Of a stretch of DNA of 64,000 bases, positions 36,101-49,200 are shown in pieces (the first letter of the stretch is position 1; each line of letters starts with the position of its first letter). Position numbers and translations under genes: made by a program. The notes beneath the pieces are model-generated. The model searched no databases. It worked only from the letters and a program-made list of their open reading frames with translations, and was not told where the DNA came from. The DNA is from Micromonospora craniellae (GTDB taxonomy: Bacteria; Actinomycetota; Actinomycetes; Mycobacteriales; Micromonosporaceae): positions 2,108,001 to 2,172,000 of the forward strand of contig NZ_CP061725.1 of NCBI RefSeq assembly GCF_014764405.1, given 5' to 3'.

Positions 36101-39100
36101 CCGAGAACGCCTCGCCGATGGTGGAGCGCCGCGATGCTCGCCTCATCGCGACGGCGGTCGTCCGGGTCACGGAGTGCGGGTCTGCGCCCACCTCTTCGTC
36201 GTCCAGCACGAGTGTCGCCGGTTCGACGATCTCCAGAACGTCGCCCCACCGTCCATCCGCGTCGAGACGGAATCCGTCCCTGGACGTCGCGATCCGTCTG
36301 GCGTGGCGAGGCGACGCGTCACCGGGCCACCTGAGGTTGGACACCTCCAGTTCCTTGCCGCCCCGCCCGCCGCGCAGCCGGCCAACCGTCTCCCACCGGC
36401 CGTTGCCCGCCCACCGGTAGTCCCGGTCCGGCAGCCCGGTCTCCGGGTCGAGGCCGTGCAGACCGCTCTCGCCGACGAGCACCCGCACCGCCCGGAAGGT
36501 CGTGCCGCCCCGGCCCTCCTCGGCGACGTGAATGACGGTCGAGGTCTCCGCGTGCGCCGCCATGCTCCGCCGGAGCCGGACGGCCTCCCGCCGGGCGACG
36601 TCGGCCAGCGCGTTCGTTCCCGACGCGACCCCGGTCAGCCCGGCCAGGGCACGATGGCGCGCGAGGGCGGCCGTCGGTGCCGTACCGGTCGGCGGTGTGG
36701 CCGCGTCGGCCTGCTCGCCGCTACCGGCCGTCAGCGATCGCGGCGGCTGCACCTGGAAGTCCAGGCCGAACCGATGGTCGAGTTCGCCGGCTCGGAACCA
36801 CAGCTTCGGGAACCAACGGGCGCCAAGGCCGACCGGCCGGAACACCACCGGCCCGTCGAACGCGTCCGGGTCGGCGGCTCGCAGCCGGTCGAGCAGCACC
36901 GTCAGCCAGGCCGCACCACCGGGTACGCCCACCGCCGGGTCCTGCTGCCGGGGCCTGCCGTCCTCGCGCGCCGGGTAGCCGACCACCACCCCGTCCGGGG
37001 ACGGCTCCTCGGCACGGACACCGCCGAGCGACCACACCCGTCCCTCGGACGCCGACCGCGCCGAGTCGATCCATTCGTCGATCGTCGCGTGCGTCTGCGT
37101 CACCCGCCGTGCCAGGTCGTCGGCGTCGACCGCCCCGGTGGCCAGCTCCAGCGCCGTCACCAGCCAATCGAGCGCCAACGGCTCGCCCGGTGCCGGTGCG
37201 GGCAGGCCCCACAGCCGGTGCACGAGCGCGGTGAGCCGGGCCGGATCCGCGCCGCCGATCGACCCGTCCAGGGCGAGCAGCCGCCCGGCTGCGGTCAACC
37301 GGGGCCAGCTCAACCCACCGATCCCGTAGGCGAGCGCGGCGACGAAACCGGCGTCGAGCAGGGCCGACGGAGTGCGCGGGTCGACACCGACCGCCTCGGC
37401 CAGGTGTGACCAGGACAGGCGGACACCAGGTGGATCACTCGACGTGGTGCTCGCCTGGTCACCGATGGCGCGCACCAGGTCCGGCAGGCCGAAGGCGATG
37501 CCACCGTCGTCGCCGGGCCACCGATAACGGCCCGGGTCGACCTGCCCGAACAGGGCATCGATCAGGTCGGACGTGCCCGCTGTCGAAACGAGTCGGTCGG
37601 GGAACGTGGGTCGACCAGCCACCACGTCCGGGACCCGCAGCGGGTGCGGGTGGACACTCTCGCCCCCGGTCAGGGCACGGCTGACCCGACGGGCCAGCAC
37701 CACCGCAGCCCAGGGTGCGGGCTCGTCCGTCGGTCCCGTGTGCAGGGTCAGCTCGTCGTCGAGGCTCAGCCACCAGTCGTCGTGGTCGGTGAGCGCGTAG
37801 CCGTCAACACGGGTCGACGGCAGCGTCAGGCCCGGACCGGGCCGCAACTCCGAGTACGCCGGGGCGCGGAACGGCCGGAACTCGAACTCGGTGGCCGTCG
37901 CACCGAGGCTGTCCCACCCGCCGGCGCGCAGCGGACGGATCCACCCCGATCGCACCGGCACCTCGGCCAGCGCATCGCGGCCCAGCAGCAGCGTCCGGCT
38001 CCCGCCGAGCTGGTCGGCCAGCTCCACGGCCTGACCGGTCGTCAGCGGTGCCGCTGGCAGTACCTCCACCATCGCGTGTGCCCTGAGGTGATCGGGCAGC
38101 ACGTCCAGCGCCGCCTGCACCGCCGATGCGGCGGCAGCCGCACGGACGTCCACGACCACCCGGAGGCGGCTCGGGTGTGCTGGGCGTTCCGGCAGGTCAC
38201 TGAGGGCCTGGCGGTCGGGGCCCACGTACAGGCCGTCGGGGCGGGCCAGCAGGTGCTGTCCGGGCGGTGCGATGCGGTCCACGTCGGCCAGGTCCACCCG
38301 CCAGTCCCGGGCCGAACCGAGGGCCGACGAGGTCAGTTCCAGCTCGTCCGCCAGCGTCTGGGCCAGCGACGCGAGGTGCAGGGCGGAGGCGGTCGTCGCA
38401 CGCGCCCAGGTCTGCTCACGGGCGACACCGAGCCAGGCCAGCGTCCGGGGGCTGAAGCCGGGGGTCTCCGTCGCCTCGGCCAATCGCCGGTCAGCGTCGC
38501 GGCCGTCCTGGTGCAACCGCTCCCGGGCCGGTCGACGGAGCGAGTCGCCGTGCTCGGGGTCGTACAGGTCCTGTCGCAGCGCCGTGGCAAGGCCGTGCCG
38601 ATCGTCGTCGACGGGCAGCGGGTTCGTGCGGGCCGCGTCCAGCGCGGTCTGGTCGGTCACCCCCTGCGTGACCTGCTGCCAGGACCACTCGTCGTCGGTC
38701 GCCGCGACCGAACGGTGAACGAGGAAGTGCTGCGCGGCGACCAGCACCTCCCGCCGCAGCCCGACGAGCATCCGGTCCGGCTCGTCCAGGACCACCCGCA
38801 CGGTCCAGGTGGGGCGGTCGAAGACCGCACCGAGGAGGCCGTCGGTGTCCGGCGGCAGCAGGTCGACCGAGGGTGGCGGCATCTGTTCGACGCTGGCGAG
38901 GTGAGCGGCCAGTTCCCGCAGCGCGTCCTCGGCGGCGGTGACAGCGGCATCGTCCGCCCCCGTGACGGCCGTGCTCTGCCAGGCTCGCCGCAGCGTGTCG
39001 AAGTGGGTCCGGGCCAGGTCGTGGGAGGCCCGCTGCACCTCGGAGGCGGCCATGGCGAACCCGCTGGCCGGGTGCGGGTCGACCGACGTGGGCGGTGCCG

Positions 39101-42100
39101 ACGGCTGCCCGACGACCGGCACTCCGGTCAGCTCGGGTCCGATCCGCGCCGGATCGCCGCCGTCCGCCGGATAGCGCCAGAATGCCGCCAGGTCGCGCCG
39201 CAGCGCGTACTCGCCGATCGGGTCGAAGCCGACGTGCAGCGCCCGCAGCCGCCCCGGCTCGCTCTGCACCCAGCCGTCGCTGGCGTACACGTCGACGCCC
39301 AGGATGCGGCGGAGCGTGTCGGCGAGGCGGGTCGACCAGGAGTCCGTCGCGCAGTCGCAGATCGCCAGCGCCAGCGGCTGACCCCGCCACCCCGGCGTCA
39401 CCCGGATGATCTCGGCGAAGCGGGCCACCGAGACGTGCCGGCCGTTGACGCGTACGCCTCGGGCGTCGCCGTGCAGGGCGAGCACGAAGGCGCCGGGGAT
39501 CGTCGACAACGACTGCGGCACGGCGGTTTCCGGACCGCTCGCCTCGGGAGACCAGTACCGCCCACCCGGGAAGCCGAGGCCCGCGTCGGCGAACTCTCCG
39601 CCGACGCCGCCGTGCAGGGCGGGCGTGGACGGGGCCGGCAGGCCGCCGTCGTCCGAGGCGCGCGACGCGTCGTCGACCGCCCACACGTCGCCGGACACCT
39701 GGCCGCCGACCCGGACCTTGCGGCTGCCGCGCGATGTCGCAGTGGAGTCCCCGGCCGTCTCCGGTGCGCTGCCCACCGCCGCCCAGGCCGCCGGCAGATC
39801 CGCCACCCGGACCGGCCGGTCGCCTCGGGTGTTCTTGGCATGCTCCACGGCCGCCAGCAGCCGCCTCAGTTCGCTGTCGGTGACCGTTGCGGAGTCGCCA
39901 CCGCGCAGCGCCCACACCGCCAGGTCGAAGCGGTTGCCCCACTGGACCGGGCGCCGGTCCTCCGCCGCCAGCGCGGCCGACAGCCGGCGCACCGAGGCGA
40001 CCTGCGTGACGGTGGTCCGCGCGCCGAACAGCGCCCGCGCCCACACGCCCAGGGTGAGCAACGACTCCTGCTCGTCGCCGTCCACCGGCAGGCCCGCGTG
40101 GAGCAGCCGGCCGAACCGCTTCCGCAGGCTGGTCCCGTGTCGCAGACCGGTCTGCTGCGCCAACGGGCCCGGTTCGGCGTCCAACGGAGCGAGATCCGTC
40201 AGCCAGTCACTCAGCGTCTGCCGCCAGTTCTGCACCAGTTCGCGGCTGGCCGGATGGCCGGGCGGCTCGAACGCCCAGACCTGACGCCGGAGCTGCCGTG
40301 CGGCCCCGTCGGTTGCGCTGTATCCGAGGAGAGCGTTCGCCACCGCTCTGATCTCGGCGACGCTGCCCGTCCAGAGCGGGTCGTCGGCGAAGATCTCCCG
40401 CCGTACGGCGGCGGCAAGTTCATCCCGGTCCACCGACGGTCGGCCGATCCCCAGCGCTCGGACCAGGTGCACCAGGCCCGCCAGGTCCCCCGCCATCGGT
40501 TGCGGATCGTCCGACGAGCCGAACACGGACCAGACGGACCGGAGGGTGTCGCGCACGGTGGCGACGACGTCGCCGTCGGCAGCCTGCCGGACCACCTGGG
40601 TCAACGCCTGAACGTCGACGTAGGCCAGTCGGAGCGGCCCGCGGCCGGCCGGCGCCTCCAGGTGACGCACCAGATCGACGACGTCGTCCAGCCTGAGGTT
40701 CCATCGGCGGGGGCCGGCCAGGAGGCCGATCAGGCGTCCCAGCCCGACCATGTCGTCGGCGGTGGCCGTCGGGCCGAACAGGACGTTGGTGTCCCGGGCC
40801 AGCATGTGGAGCATCTCCACCGCTTCGTCACGGAAGTGACGGAGGGTCCGGGCCAGCCAGCGCAGGTGTCGCGGCTCCACCTCGGAGATCCGCAGATGCT
40901 CGAAGACCAGCCGTCGCAACGGTGTGATCAGGGCGGCCGGATCGTCGAGTCTCGGCCGGTCCGGCAGCACGGAGACCAGCCGGGCCGTACCGACGAGGTC
41001 CGCCGCCTTGGCCTCGTTGTCGAAAAGCCGCGCGGTAAGTGCCCGCACCTCGCGCAGCAGGTCGACCGTTGCCGGTTCGCGCTTGTCCAGGTCGGTGATG
41101 AGTGTGGCCGTCAGGGCGACGTCGGTCCCGCGAAGCTGCGCCGGGTCGCCGTCGGTGACAGCGGCGACGGCCTGCCGCAGGTCGGTCTCCCCGACGAAGG
41201 TCCGCCCGGTGAAGACCTCGATGGTCCGCCCCAACCGGGCCAGACTGCCTTCGCGCGGCTCGGGGCCGTACACCCAGCGGGCCAGCGCCGCCGCCGCACG
41301 CAGAAGTGCGTCCGCCGCCCGCCGGTCGCCGTCGGACAGCACCTCCAGCAGCCAGCGGACGTCCGGCACAGACAGCGTCACGGTCCACGGCTGGTCGGCG
41401 GAGAGCCGGCCGACCGCCGCTTCGAGGTCGCTCCAGGTCACCACGCGGTGCTCCGAAGGCAGCGCCGTCAGCAGGCTGGCGAGGCGCTCCAGGTCGGCCC
41501 GGCCGAACGCCGTCCCGGAGACGGCTGCGGTCAGGTACGCCAGGTCGTGCAGCGCCTCCCGGGCGTCGGCGCCGGTGGCCGGGTCGTCGGTCAGCCCCAG
41601 ACCGTGCGCGAACCCGGCCACCCGGTGTCGGTCCCCGGCCAGCTCATCCAGGCGCCGGGCCACGTCGCGCACCGGCACCCGGACCGGCGCGCTGTTGGCA
41701 CCAGCGAACCGGTCGCTGACCTCCGTCCAGGTGGGTGGCAACTGGACCGGCTCGTCGACGACGCGCAGTTCCGCCTTCGGGAACCACTGGTGAATCTTGG
41801 GCCACGACCGCTCGGGCAGGTCCACCGCGCGCAGGTCGACGATCCGGATCCGGCGGCGCAACGCGGGGTCCAGTCGCAGGTGCACGCTCTCCAGCACTGC
41901 CGTCGCCAGGTCGACGCGCCGCTGCGGCGGCACCCGGTCCAGCACGTCGCCGATCGCCGAGAGATCGAGCCGGTCCGGGTGCTCCAGCAGCCCGGTCAGC
42001 AGCCGGAGCGCGCCCTGCCAGACCGGTCCGGGCCCGGCCGGGCCGCCCGGGGCCGGTTCACCGGACGCCACCTGGCGTCGCAGGTCCGCCACCAGGTCGG

Positions 42101-45100
42101 CCAGCTCGACGGTGGGCGGGGCGGCCGACGCCGTACGCGCGAAGGCGACCTTCTGATAGCCCCGACGAACCCGCCGCCACAGCCATTGGCCGTCGCGTTC
42201 GAGGACCGAGGAGAACATCGAGTGCGCCAGCCCGAAGTTACGTCCCTCGCCGACCCGCAACCCGACATGGCGCAGGTGGCCCTCGTTGGAGTCGATCTCG
42301 TCGGTGTAGGTCCGGATGTTCAGCGCCTCGGCCGGCGTGATCACGCGGTCGGGGTTGGTGCGGACCACGTTGTCGAGCACCTGGCGCAGGGTGAACGACT
42401 TCCCCGGCACCTCGACGTCCAGCAGGTCCGCGCCGCGTCCAGCCTTCGTCAACTGGTCGGCGTGGTGGATCCGGTAGTGCCTGACGAACTGGTCCTGCAC
42501 CCACTCGGCGTGGGTGTGCAGGTAGCGCCGCAGCTCGGCCGGGAGCGCGGCGAGCGCGGCCCGCCAGGTCTCCCGGGTGGCCCAGAGCAGCAGGTTCTTC
42601 GGCCGGTGTTCCTCGGTGTGGTAAGCCGACGCGACCGCGCCCACCCGGGTGTACTCGTGCGCCAGGTAACCGGCCAGGGTAGTGGCGGGCGACGGCCGGG
42701 TCAGGTCCGGCTTCACGCCGCCGTTGAACGCGGTGACGACGGACTCAGCGAAGACGAGGCCCTGCGTGGTCAACGCGGCGGCCTTCCCGAACGCCTCGTT
42801 CCTGGCCTGGTCGCGGTAGTCGACCAGGTCCCCGAGGAACTCGTGCAGGTCCTCGACCGGGAAGCCGTAATTGTGTTGCACGTAGGGCAGCTCGGTCAGC
42901 GGGGTGAGCGGTGTTTCCCGCATGTCGGGGTCGACCGCGTAGTCGTCGAAGACGGAACCGAGCCGGCCCGGCCAGTTGACCCGCCGGGACGCCTCGGCCG
43001 TCGCGCGGGCGACCACGGTCGGGTCGGCGCCGATGACCTCGTCGTCCAGGACGAGCATCGGCGGCTCGACCACCTCCAGGCGGCCGCCGGTGCCACCGTC
43101 GGCGTCCAGCCGGAGTCCGTGCGGTGAACGGGCGATGTCCCGGCGGCCTCGCCCTCGGCCCGGGTCGGTGCGTCTGAGGAGAACCGGCAACTCCAGCTCC
43201 CGGGCTCCCCGTCCGCCCCGCAGTCGCAGGATCGGCTCGGTGTGCGCGCGAGGTGGCTGCACCTGGAAGCTCTGCGACAGCCGGTGGTCGAGTGCGATGG
43301 CCTGCCGACGCAGTTCCGGAAGCCACCGGGCGTCGATGCCGACCGGCCGGACCACGACCGGGCCGCCGAAGAGGTCGGGATCGGCGGCGCGTGCCCGGTC
43401 GAGCAGGACCGTCAGCCAGCCTGCCCCACCGGGCACACCGATCGCCGGGTCCAGGGGCCGCGGCCGGCCGTCGTCGTGGGCCGGGTAGGCGATCACCGCC
43501 GCGTCCGGCCACGGGTCCTCGGGACCGGCATCGCCGACCGACCACACCCGGCCGCCGAACAGGGGACGGGCCGAGTCGATCCAGGCGTCGACCGTGGCGT
43601 AGAGCTGCCGTCGACGGTGCGCCAGCTCGGCGAGGTCGGCGGCGCCCGGCGCCAGTTCGACGGCGACCATCAACCAGTCCCGGGCCAGCGGTGTGTCCGG
43701 GTCCGGGTCGGACAGGCCCCACAGCTCGTGCAGCAGGGCGGTGAGCTGGGCCGGGCTGCGATACCAGGCGGCTGCGGGGCCGGCGGAGATTCCGCTGTCG
43801 AGGGCGACGAGCTGCCGGGCAGCGGTCAACCGGGCCGAGGTCAGGCCCCCGAAGCCGTACGCGAGTGCGGCCACGAACCCGACGTCCAGCAGCGCCAGCG
43901 GGTCGCCGGAGCCGACGCCGACGGATTCGGCCAGCCGCCCCCACGCCTCGCGGGCCGTGTCCGGCGGCGCATCCGGCGCGACACCGGCCAGGTCACCGAG
44001 CGCGTACACCAGATCCGGCAGCGCGAACCCGAGATCGCCGGCACCGCCGGACCAGACGTAGCGCGCCGGGTCGACCGGGCCGAGCAGGTCCGGCCCGACG
44101 GCGTCCGACGCGGACGACGAAGGCATCGGCGGCGGCGCGGCCACCTCGTCCGGCGTACGCAGCGGCATCGGGTGAAGGTCGTCGCCCCCGGCCAGTGCCC
44201 ACGCCACGCGGCGTGCCTGTGTCAGCGCCGCCCACGGGACCGGGCCGGGCACGGCGCCGTCCAGCGACAGTTCCTCGCCCAGGATCAGCCAGCGGTCGCG
44301 CTCATCGGCGAGCCGGTAGGTCCCGTCCGACCCACGGGGCAGGTGCAGGGAGGGGCTGAGGCGCAGCGTCGATGGCGGTGCGGCGTCCCTCGGGCGGAAC
44401 TCGAACTCGGTGGCCGTCGCCACGAGGCTGTCCCAGCCTCCGGCCCGCAGCGGCCGGACCCGCTCCGACCGGGCCGGTACGCCGGTCACCGCGTCCCGGC
44501 CGAGCAGCAGAGACCGGCCGGATCCGCCGAGCCGCTTCGCCAGCTTGATCGCCCCGGTGGTGTCCAGCGGTGCGGGCGGTAGCAGTTCCACCATCACCCG
44601 GTCCGCGAGGTGACCGGGCAGTGCCTGCACCACCGCCCGGACCTGCCGCCGCGCCCTGCGAAGCGACCCGGCGTCCCGGGCGTCCACCACCAGGCGCAGC
44701 CGCGACGGATGCGCCGGGCGGTCCGGCAGCTCACCCAGCGTCTGCATGTCGGGACCGACGTACAGGCCGCCGGGCCGGGGCAGCAGCCATTGTCCGGGCG
44801 GTGCGTCGAGGTCGGCGCCGAGCAGGTCCGTGCGCCAGTCCCGGGCCGAGCCGAGCTGCGACGCGGCGAGTTCGAGCGCGTCGGCCCGGGTCTGCGTCAG
44901 GGAGTTGCGGTACGACTCCACGGCAGACGCGTACCGCTGCCACGCCTCGTCTCGTGCCTGTGCCAGCCGATCGCGTACCTGCGGACTGAACCCGGGAATG
45001 CGCTGGGCACGGCCGAGCCGCCGGTCGGCGTCGCGGGCGGCCCGGTGCAGTCGCTCCCGGACCGGCCGACGGACGGCGTCGCCGTACTCGGGGTGGTACA

Positions 45101-46215
45101 GATCCCGCCGGAGCGCGACGGCCAGGTTCCACCGGGTGTCCTCGGCGGACAACGGGTGTCGCCGGGCCGCGTTCAGAGCCAGCCGACCGACCGCGTCCCG
45201 GCCGGTCTCCTCGTCACCGATGCTCGCCGTCAGCCGGTGCGCCAGGAAGTGTTGTGCTGCCGCCAGGACGGCCCGCCGCAACTCCGTCAGCATGCGGTCC
45301 GGCTCGTCCACCGCCACCCGCGCCGTCCAGGTGACCGGGTCGAGGCCGCCGGCCGTGCCGGTGTGCGGCGACAGCTCGACCGAGGGCGGCGGCATCTGCT
45401 CGGCAGCGGCGAGGTGGTCGGCGAGTTCCTGGAGCGCCTCCTCGGCGGCGGACCTGGCCGCGTCGGTGCCGCCCAGGTCGGACCGGTCGGAGGTCGACAC
45501 CGGCCCGGCAGGTGCATCGGCCGCCCCCGCGACGGCCGTGCTCTGCCAGGCGCGGGTCAGCGCCTCGTAGTGGGTCCGGGCCAGCTCGTGCGAGGCCCGC
45601 TGCGCTTCCGGGCTCTCCACGGCGAGCACACCCACCGGGTCCGGATCGAGCGACCACGACAGCGCTGGGGAGGACTCGCCCGCTCCTACGGCGACCAGGT
45701 CCGACCCGACCCGCACCGGATCACCACCGTCGGCCGGATACCGCCAGAACACCGCCAGGTCACGCCGCACCACGATCTCGTCGTCGACGACCGGGGCCGC
45801 TGCACCGGAATCCGGCCTGTCGGTCGGCGCGAAGCCCACGCGGAACGCCCGCAGCCGCTCGTCGTCGGTCTCCACCCAGCCGTCGCTGGCGTACACGTCC
45901 ACCCGCAGAATCCGCCGCAACCTGTCGGCGAACCGGGTGGACCAGGTGTCGGTGGCGCAGTCGCAGATCGCCAACACCAACGGCTGCCCCGACCATCCCG
46001 GCGTCCGGCGCACCAACTCGGCGAAACCGGCCATCGAGACGTGCCGACCGTTGATCCGGACACCCCGGCGGTCGCCGTGCAGCGCGGCCACGAACACACC
46101 CGCGATGACCGGCAACGACGTCGGCACCGCCGACTCGGACCCACCCGCCTCCGGCGGCCAGTACCGACCACCGGGAAAACGGACACCCGCGTCCGCGAAC
46201 TCTCCGCCGCCCGGT
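33195..46215 (-). repeat. Two tandem modules of about 2,200 residues in the giant protein
   Basis: Module 1 (about 46,215-39,615) and module 2 (about 39,612-33,195) are colinear. Both open with GEFADAG.xFPGGRYW, then the HGD.RGVR.NGRHVS and AICDCATD.WSTR domain, WRYPADGGDP, the PAHPSRLR.VVD A domain, FEFRP, VPGGA.WLTVLLDR, YTRVGAVAS with KNLLLWATRET, EGHL.HV.LRVGEGR and the helical FG...DL..L.RL units. The Cys motifs lie 6.6 kb apart. DNA identity is moderate, so the duplication is not recent. Confidence 0.88.
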
Positions 46216-49200
46216 ACGTCCAGATCGACGACGGTCGGCGTGGACGGCAGACCGCTGTCGTCGACCGATCGGGGTCCCGACTCGGCCGGCCAGACGTTGC
46301 CCGGCACCAGGCGCTCGACCTGGTGCTTGAGCGAGAGCCGCAGGTTCCGCAGTTGCTTCGCGGCCTCGTCGGCCTTCGCACGCAACTTCGGGTAACCATC
46401 GAGACGGTCATCTGCCTCGCCTGCCACCTCGCCTGCCGCCGTGCCGGCCGCCGCGTGTACCCGATCGATCGCCTCATGCCAGGCCGTCGCGAGCGGCCCC
46501 AGCTCGGCATGGTCGTCCGTCAGCCGCGCTAGGCTGACCGGCCCGGACAGCGCCTTCAAGGCATTGCTGAGTTCCTCCTGCTGGAACTCCACACCGTCGT
46601 CAGCTGCCTCCGCCGCCGCCCGCCCGGCCGGCAGTTCGGCGGCGACACCCGGCTCGGCTTCGGAAAGGTCGAACACGGGGGCCGCCTGCTCCTCGCGGAA
46701 TCTCCGGTTGGCCGCGGAGGCCACTCGGAGGGCGTCGACGTATTCCTCGCGGGCCTTCTGGACCGTCTGGACCTGCGGCTGGTACTCGTCGTCGCGATGA
46801 GCGGTCCATTGCCGAAGCAGGCTCTCGACGCCGCTGGGCAGTGGGGAGTCGTCGTTCGCGCGGGCTGCGGCGACCGCATCGAGAAGACGTTGCCACGCCT
46901 GCTGCTCGGCCTCGATCCGCTGCGCAAGATCCTGCCCGGCCACGATCATCCGGTGCCAGGCGTCTTCTGCCTCCTGCGCGGCCCTGCGATAGGTGGCGGC
47001 GGCCGCGTCGACCATCTCGATGGGCGGCGTCAGCGCCGCAGCCACGGGCACCGTCAACAGATGGGTGGTGAACGCCTCCCGCTCGCGCAGCCGGAACCAG
47101 AAGCCGTCGGGGACGACCACCTCGATGCCTTCGGCTCGCCCGTCGAGCGTCGCGACGAACCGGTATACGACGTCGGCCCGGTACTCGTAGGTGCGCCCGA
47201 TGTCGCGGATGCTGCGGTAGCCGCCCGGTTCACCCTCGTCACCGACGGCGTCGTCCTCGGTGTTGGACGTCTCGTTCACCCCGGTGAGCGCGAACAGGTC
47301 GGTTTCGTTGATCTCGCCGTCGCGCTGGTTCCAATGGTCGAACGAGGTCTGGAAGAGCAGGTCCTGGATTCCGCTGTCCGCGTGCTGGTGATCGACGCCC
47401 GATGGGGTGAGCGTCACCTTGCGCCGCTCGATCCGGACGACCTCACCGGTGGGCCCGGACACCGAGTGCAGGCGCACGTTGCGCAGGTTGGCGAGAAGCC
47501 GCGCGTCCACGTCCCGCCACGTGCCCTCCGTCACGCTCCGGACCGAGAGCACCGACACCGTCGGCAGGGCCAACCCGGCCTGTTCGCCGTCCACATCCGG
47601 CAGACGGCCGGCAGAGTCCCGGTCGCTCGCGTCGTTGATCTGGAAGAAGGTGCTGCTCAGGACGGTTCGGGTAAACAGGGATTTCAGGGTGGCGCTCGCG
47701 TCCGATCCGGCCACCTGATAGGACGAGCCGATCCGGTCCATCGCCGTGAGGTCGCTGCCCGGCAGACCGGTGCCGCCGTTGACCATCATGGTGAGCAGGC
47801 GCTGCGCCGCGAGCCGCAGCGACACGGTTCCCCGGACCTGGCCGGGTCCGAAGAACGCGGGCAGGCGGACCGCGAGCGGGTCGTTCTTCCACCGCACCAG
47901 CCGGGCCGGCTCCACCTCCCAGGGCGCCAACAAGCGGATCGTCGCCGGCCCCGGCGAGACGTCCGGCACCTCGCTGCCGCCCGGATGCTCGGGAGTGCTC
48001 ATCGTCTCGGGTACCCGGACCAGCGGCCGTGTCGGCACACCGGAGATGATCTCGACGGTGCCATCCCCGTACTCGACGACGGCCTCCGGTAGGAGGTTCA
48101 CCGCGAATCGCACCGTCGGCCCGGTGGAGGTCACCGTGGTGTGCACGCGCAGGAGGAGCGCCTGGTGTTGGTACGTGGACCGGCCCCGAGCGCCACCCCC
48201 TGCCGCCCCCGGCATCAGCGCGAAGACCGGGCCGTGCGAGGTGCCGTCGCCGGCCAGTCCCTGCAGCGTGCCCAGGTGGCGGCGGGAGACCGTGTCGTTC
48301 TCCTCCTGCCGGATGTGGGCGATGTGATGGTGCTCGATGCTCACGTCGTGTCGCAGGTCCCGGAAGACGGGTTCGCCCTTCTGTCGCAGCCGCACGGACA
48401 CCTCGACGACTCGCCGTCCGAGATAGGTCCGTCGGCGCAGCACCAACGGGATCCCGTCGTCGAGCAGGTCGTCGAGGAAGGCGTTGACCCCGTCGGCGCG
48501 GACCCCGGCCAGCAGGTGCCGCAGACCACCGAGTACGTCGTCGGCGAGATCGTCGGGCAGCGCTCCGGTGATCTGCTCGGCGAGCCGGTCGTGGAGCAAC
48601 GCCCTCAGCTCGTCCAGGTCGATCTTGTCCTCGAGAACGTTGATCGTCAGACCCTGCCCCACCCGCATCGGCTCGGGCGCCCGCCAGGCACGCTCCCGCC
48701 CCAGCGGCGGCGGCATCAGCCCCGCCAGCAGCCGCGCTGTCGTCGGATCCTGGGGATCGATCAGCAGAGCCAGATCCTGGAGGTCCGACTCGGCGACGTA
48801 GACGAACAGCGAGTCGGGGACCGTCGCCTGCCAGGCCGACGACCGTAGCAGCGGACCTCGCCGGCCGGGCAGCAACGCCAGCAGGTCCCGGGTGCCGGGC
48901 AGTTCGGTGAGCAGATTGCCCCACCGTGCGGTGGCCAGGGCCAGGTACTGCAGATCCGCCTTCAGCACCAGGTAGCGACCGGTGTGCGACCGGTTGCGTT
49001 CCTGGGCGCCGGTGACCTCCTGGCGGATGGCCCGCATCCGTTCCCGGTCGTAGTAGTAGCTCCCGAAGAGACGACCGGCGAAGCGCCCCGCGGGATGGTC
49101 GGGAGTCCAGCCGGGTCCGGTCACCACGCCGCCGGTCCACCTGGTTCCCCCGCCTCGCAAGACGAACGCGCCGCTGGTGCCGCGGTAGTAGTCCTCGATG

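Noticed and set aside
37644..43127. Very long plus-strand open frame (over 1,800 codons) opposite the giant gene, with further long ones at 57.8-61.0, 30.9-33.2 and 35.1-37.4 kb
   Set aside because: They lie exactly antisense to a well-supported coding sequence. High GC at third codon positions removes stops from one antisense frame. Their composition (Arg/Gln/His/Pro-rich) and lack of recognisable domains mark them as shadows.
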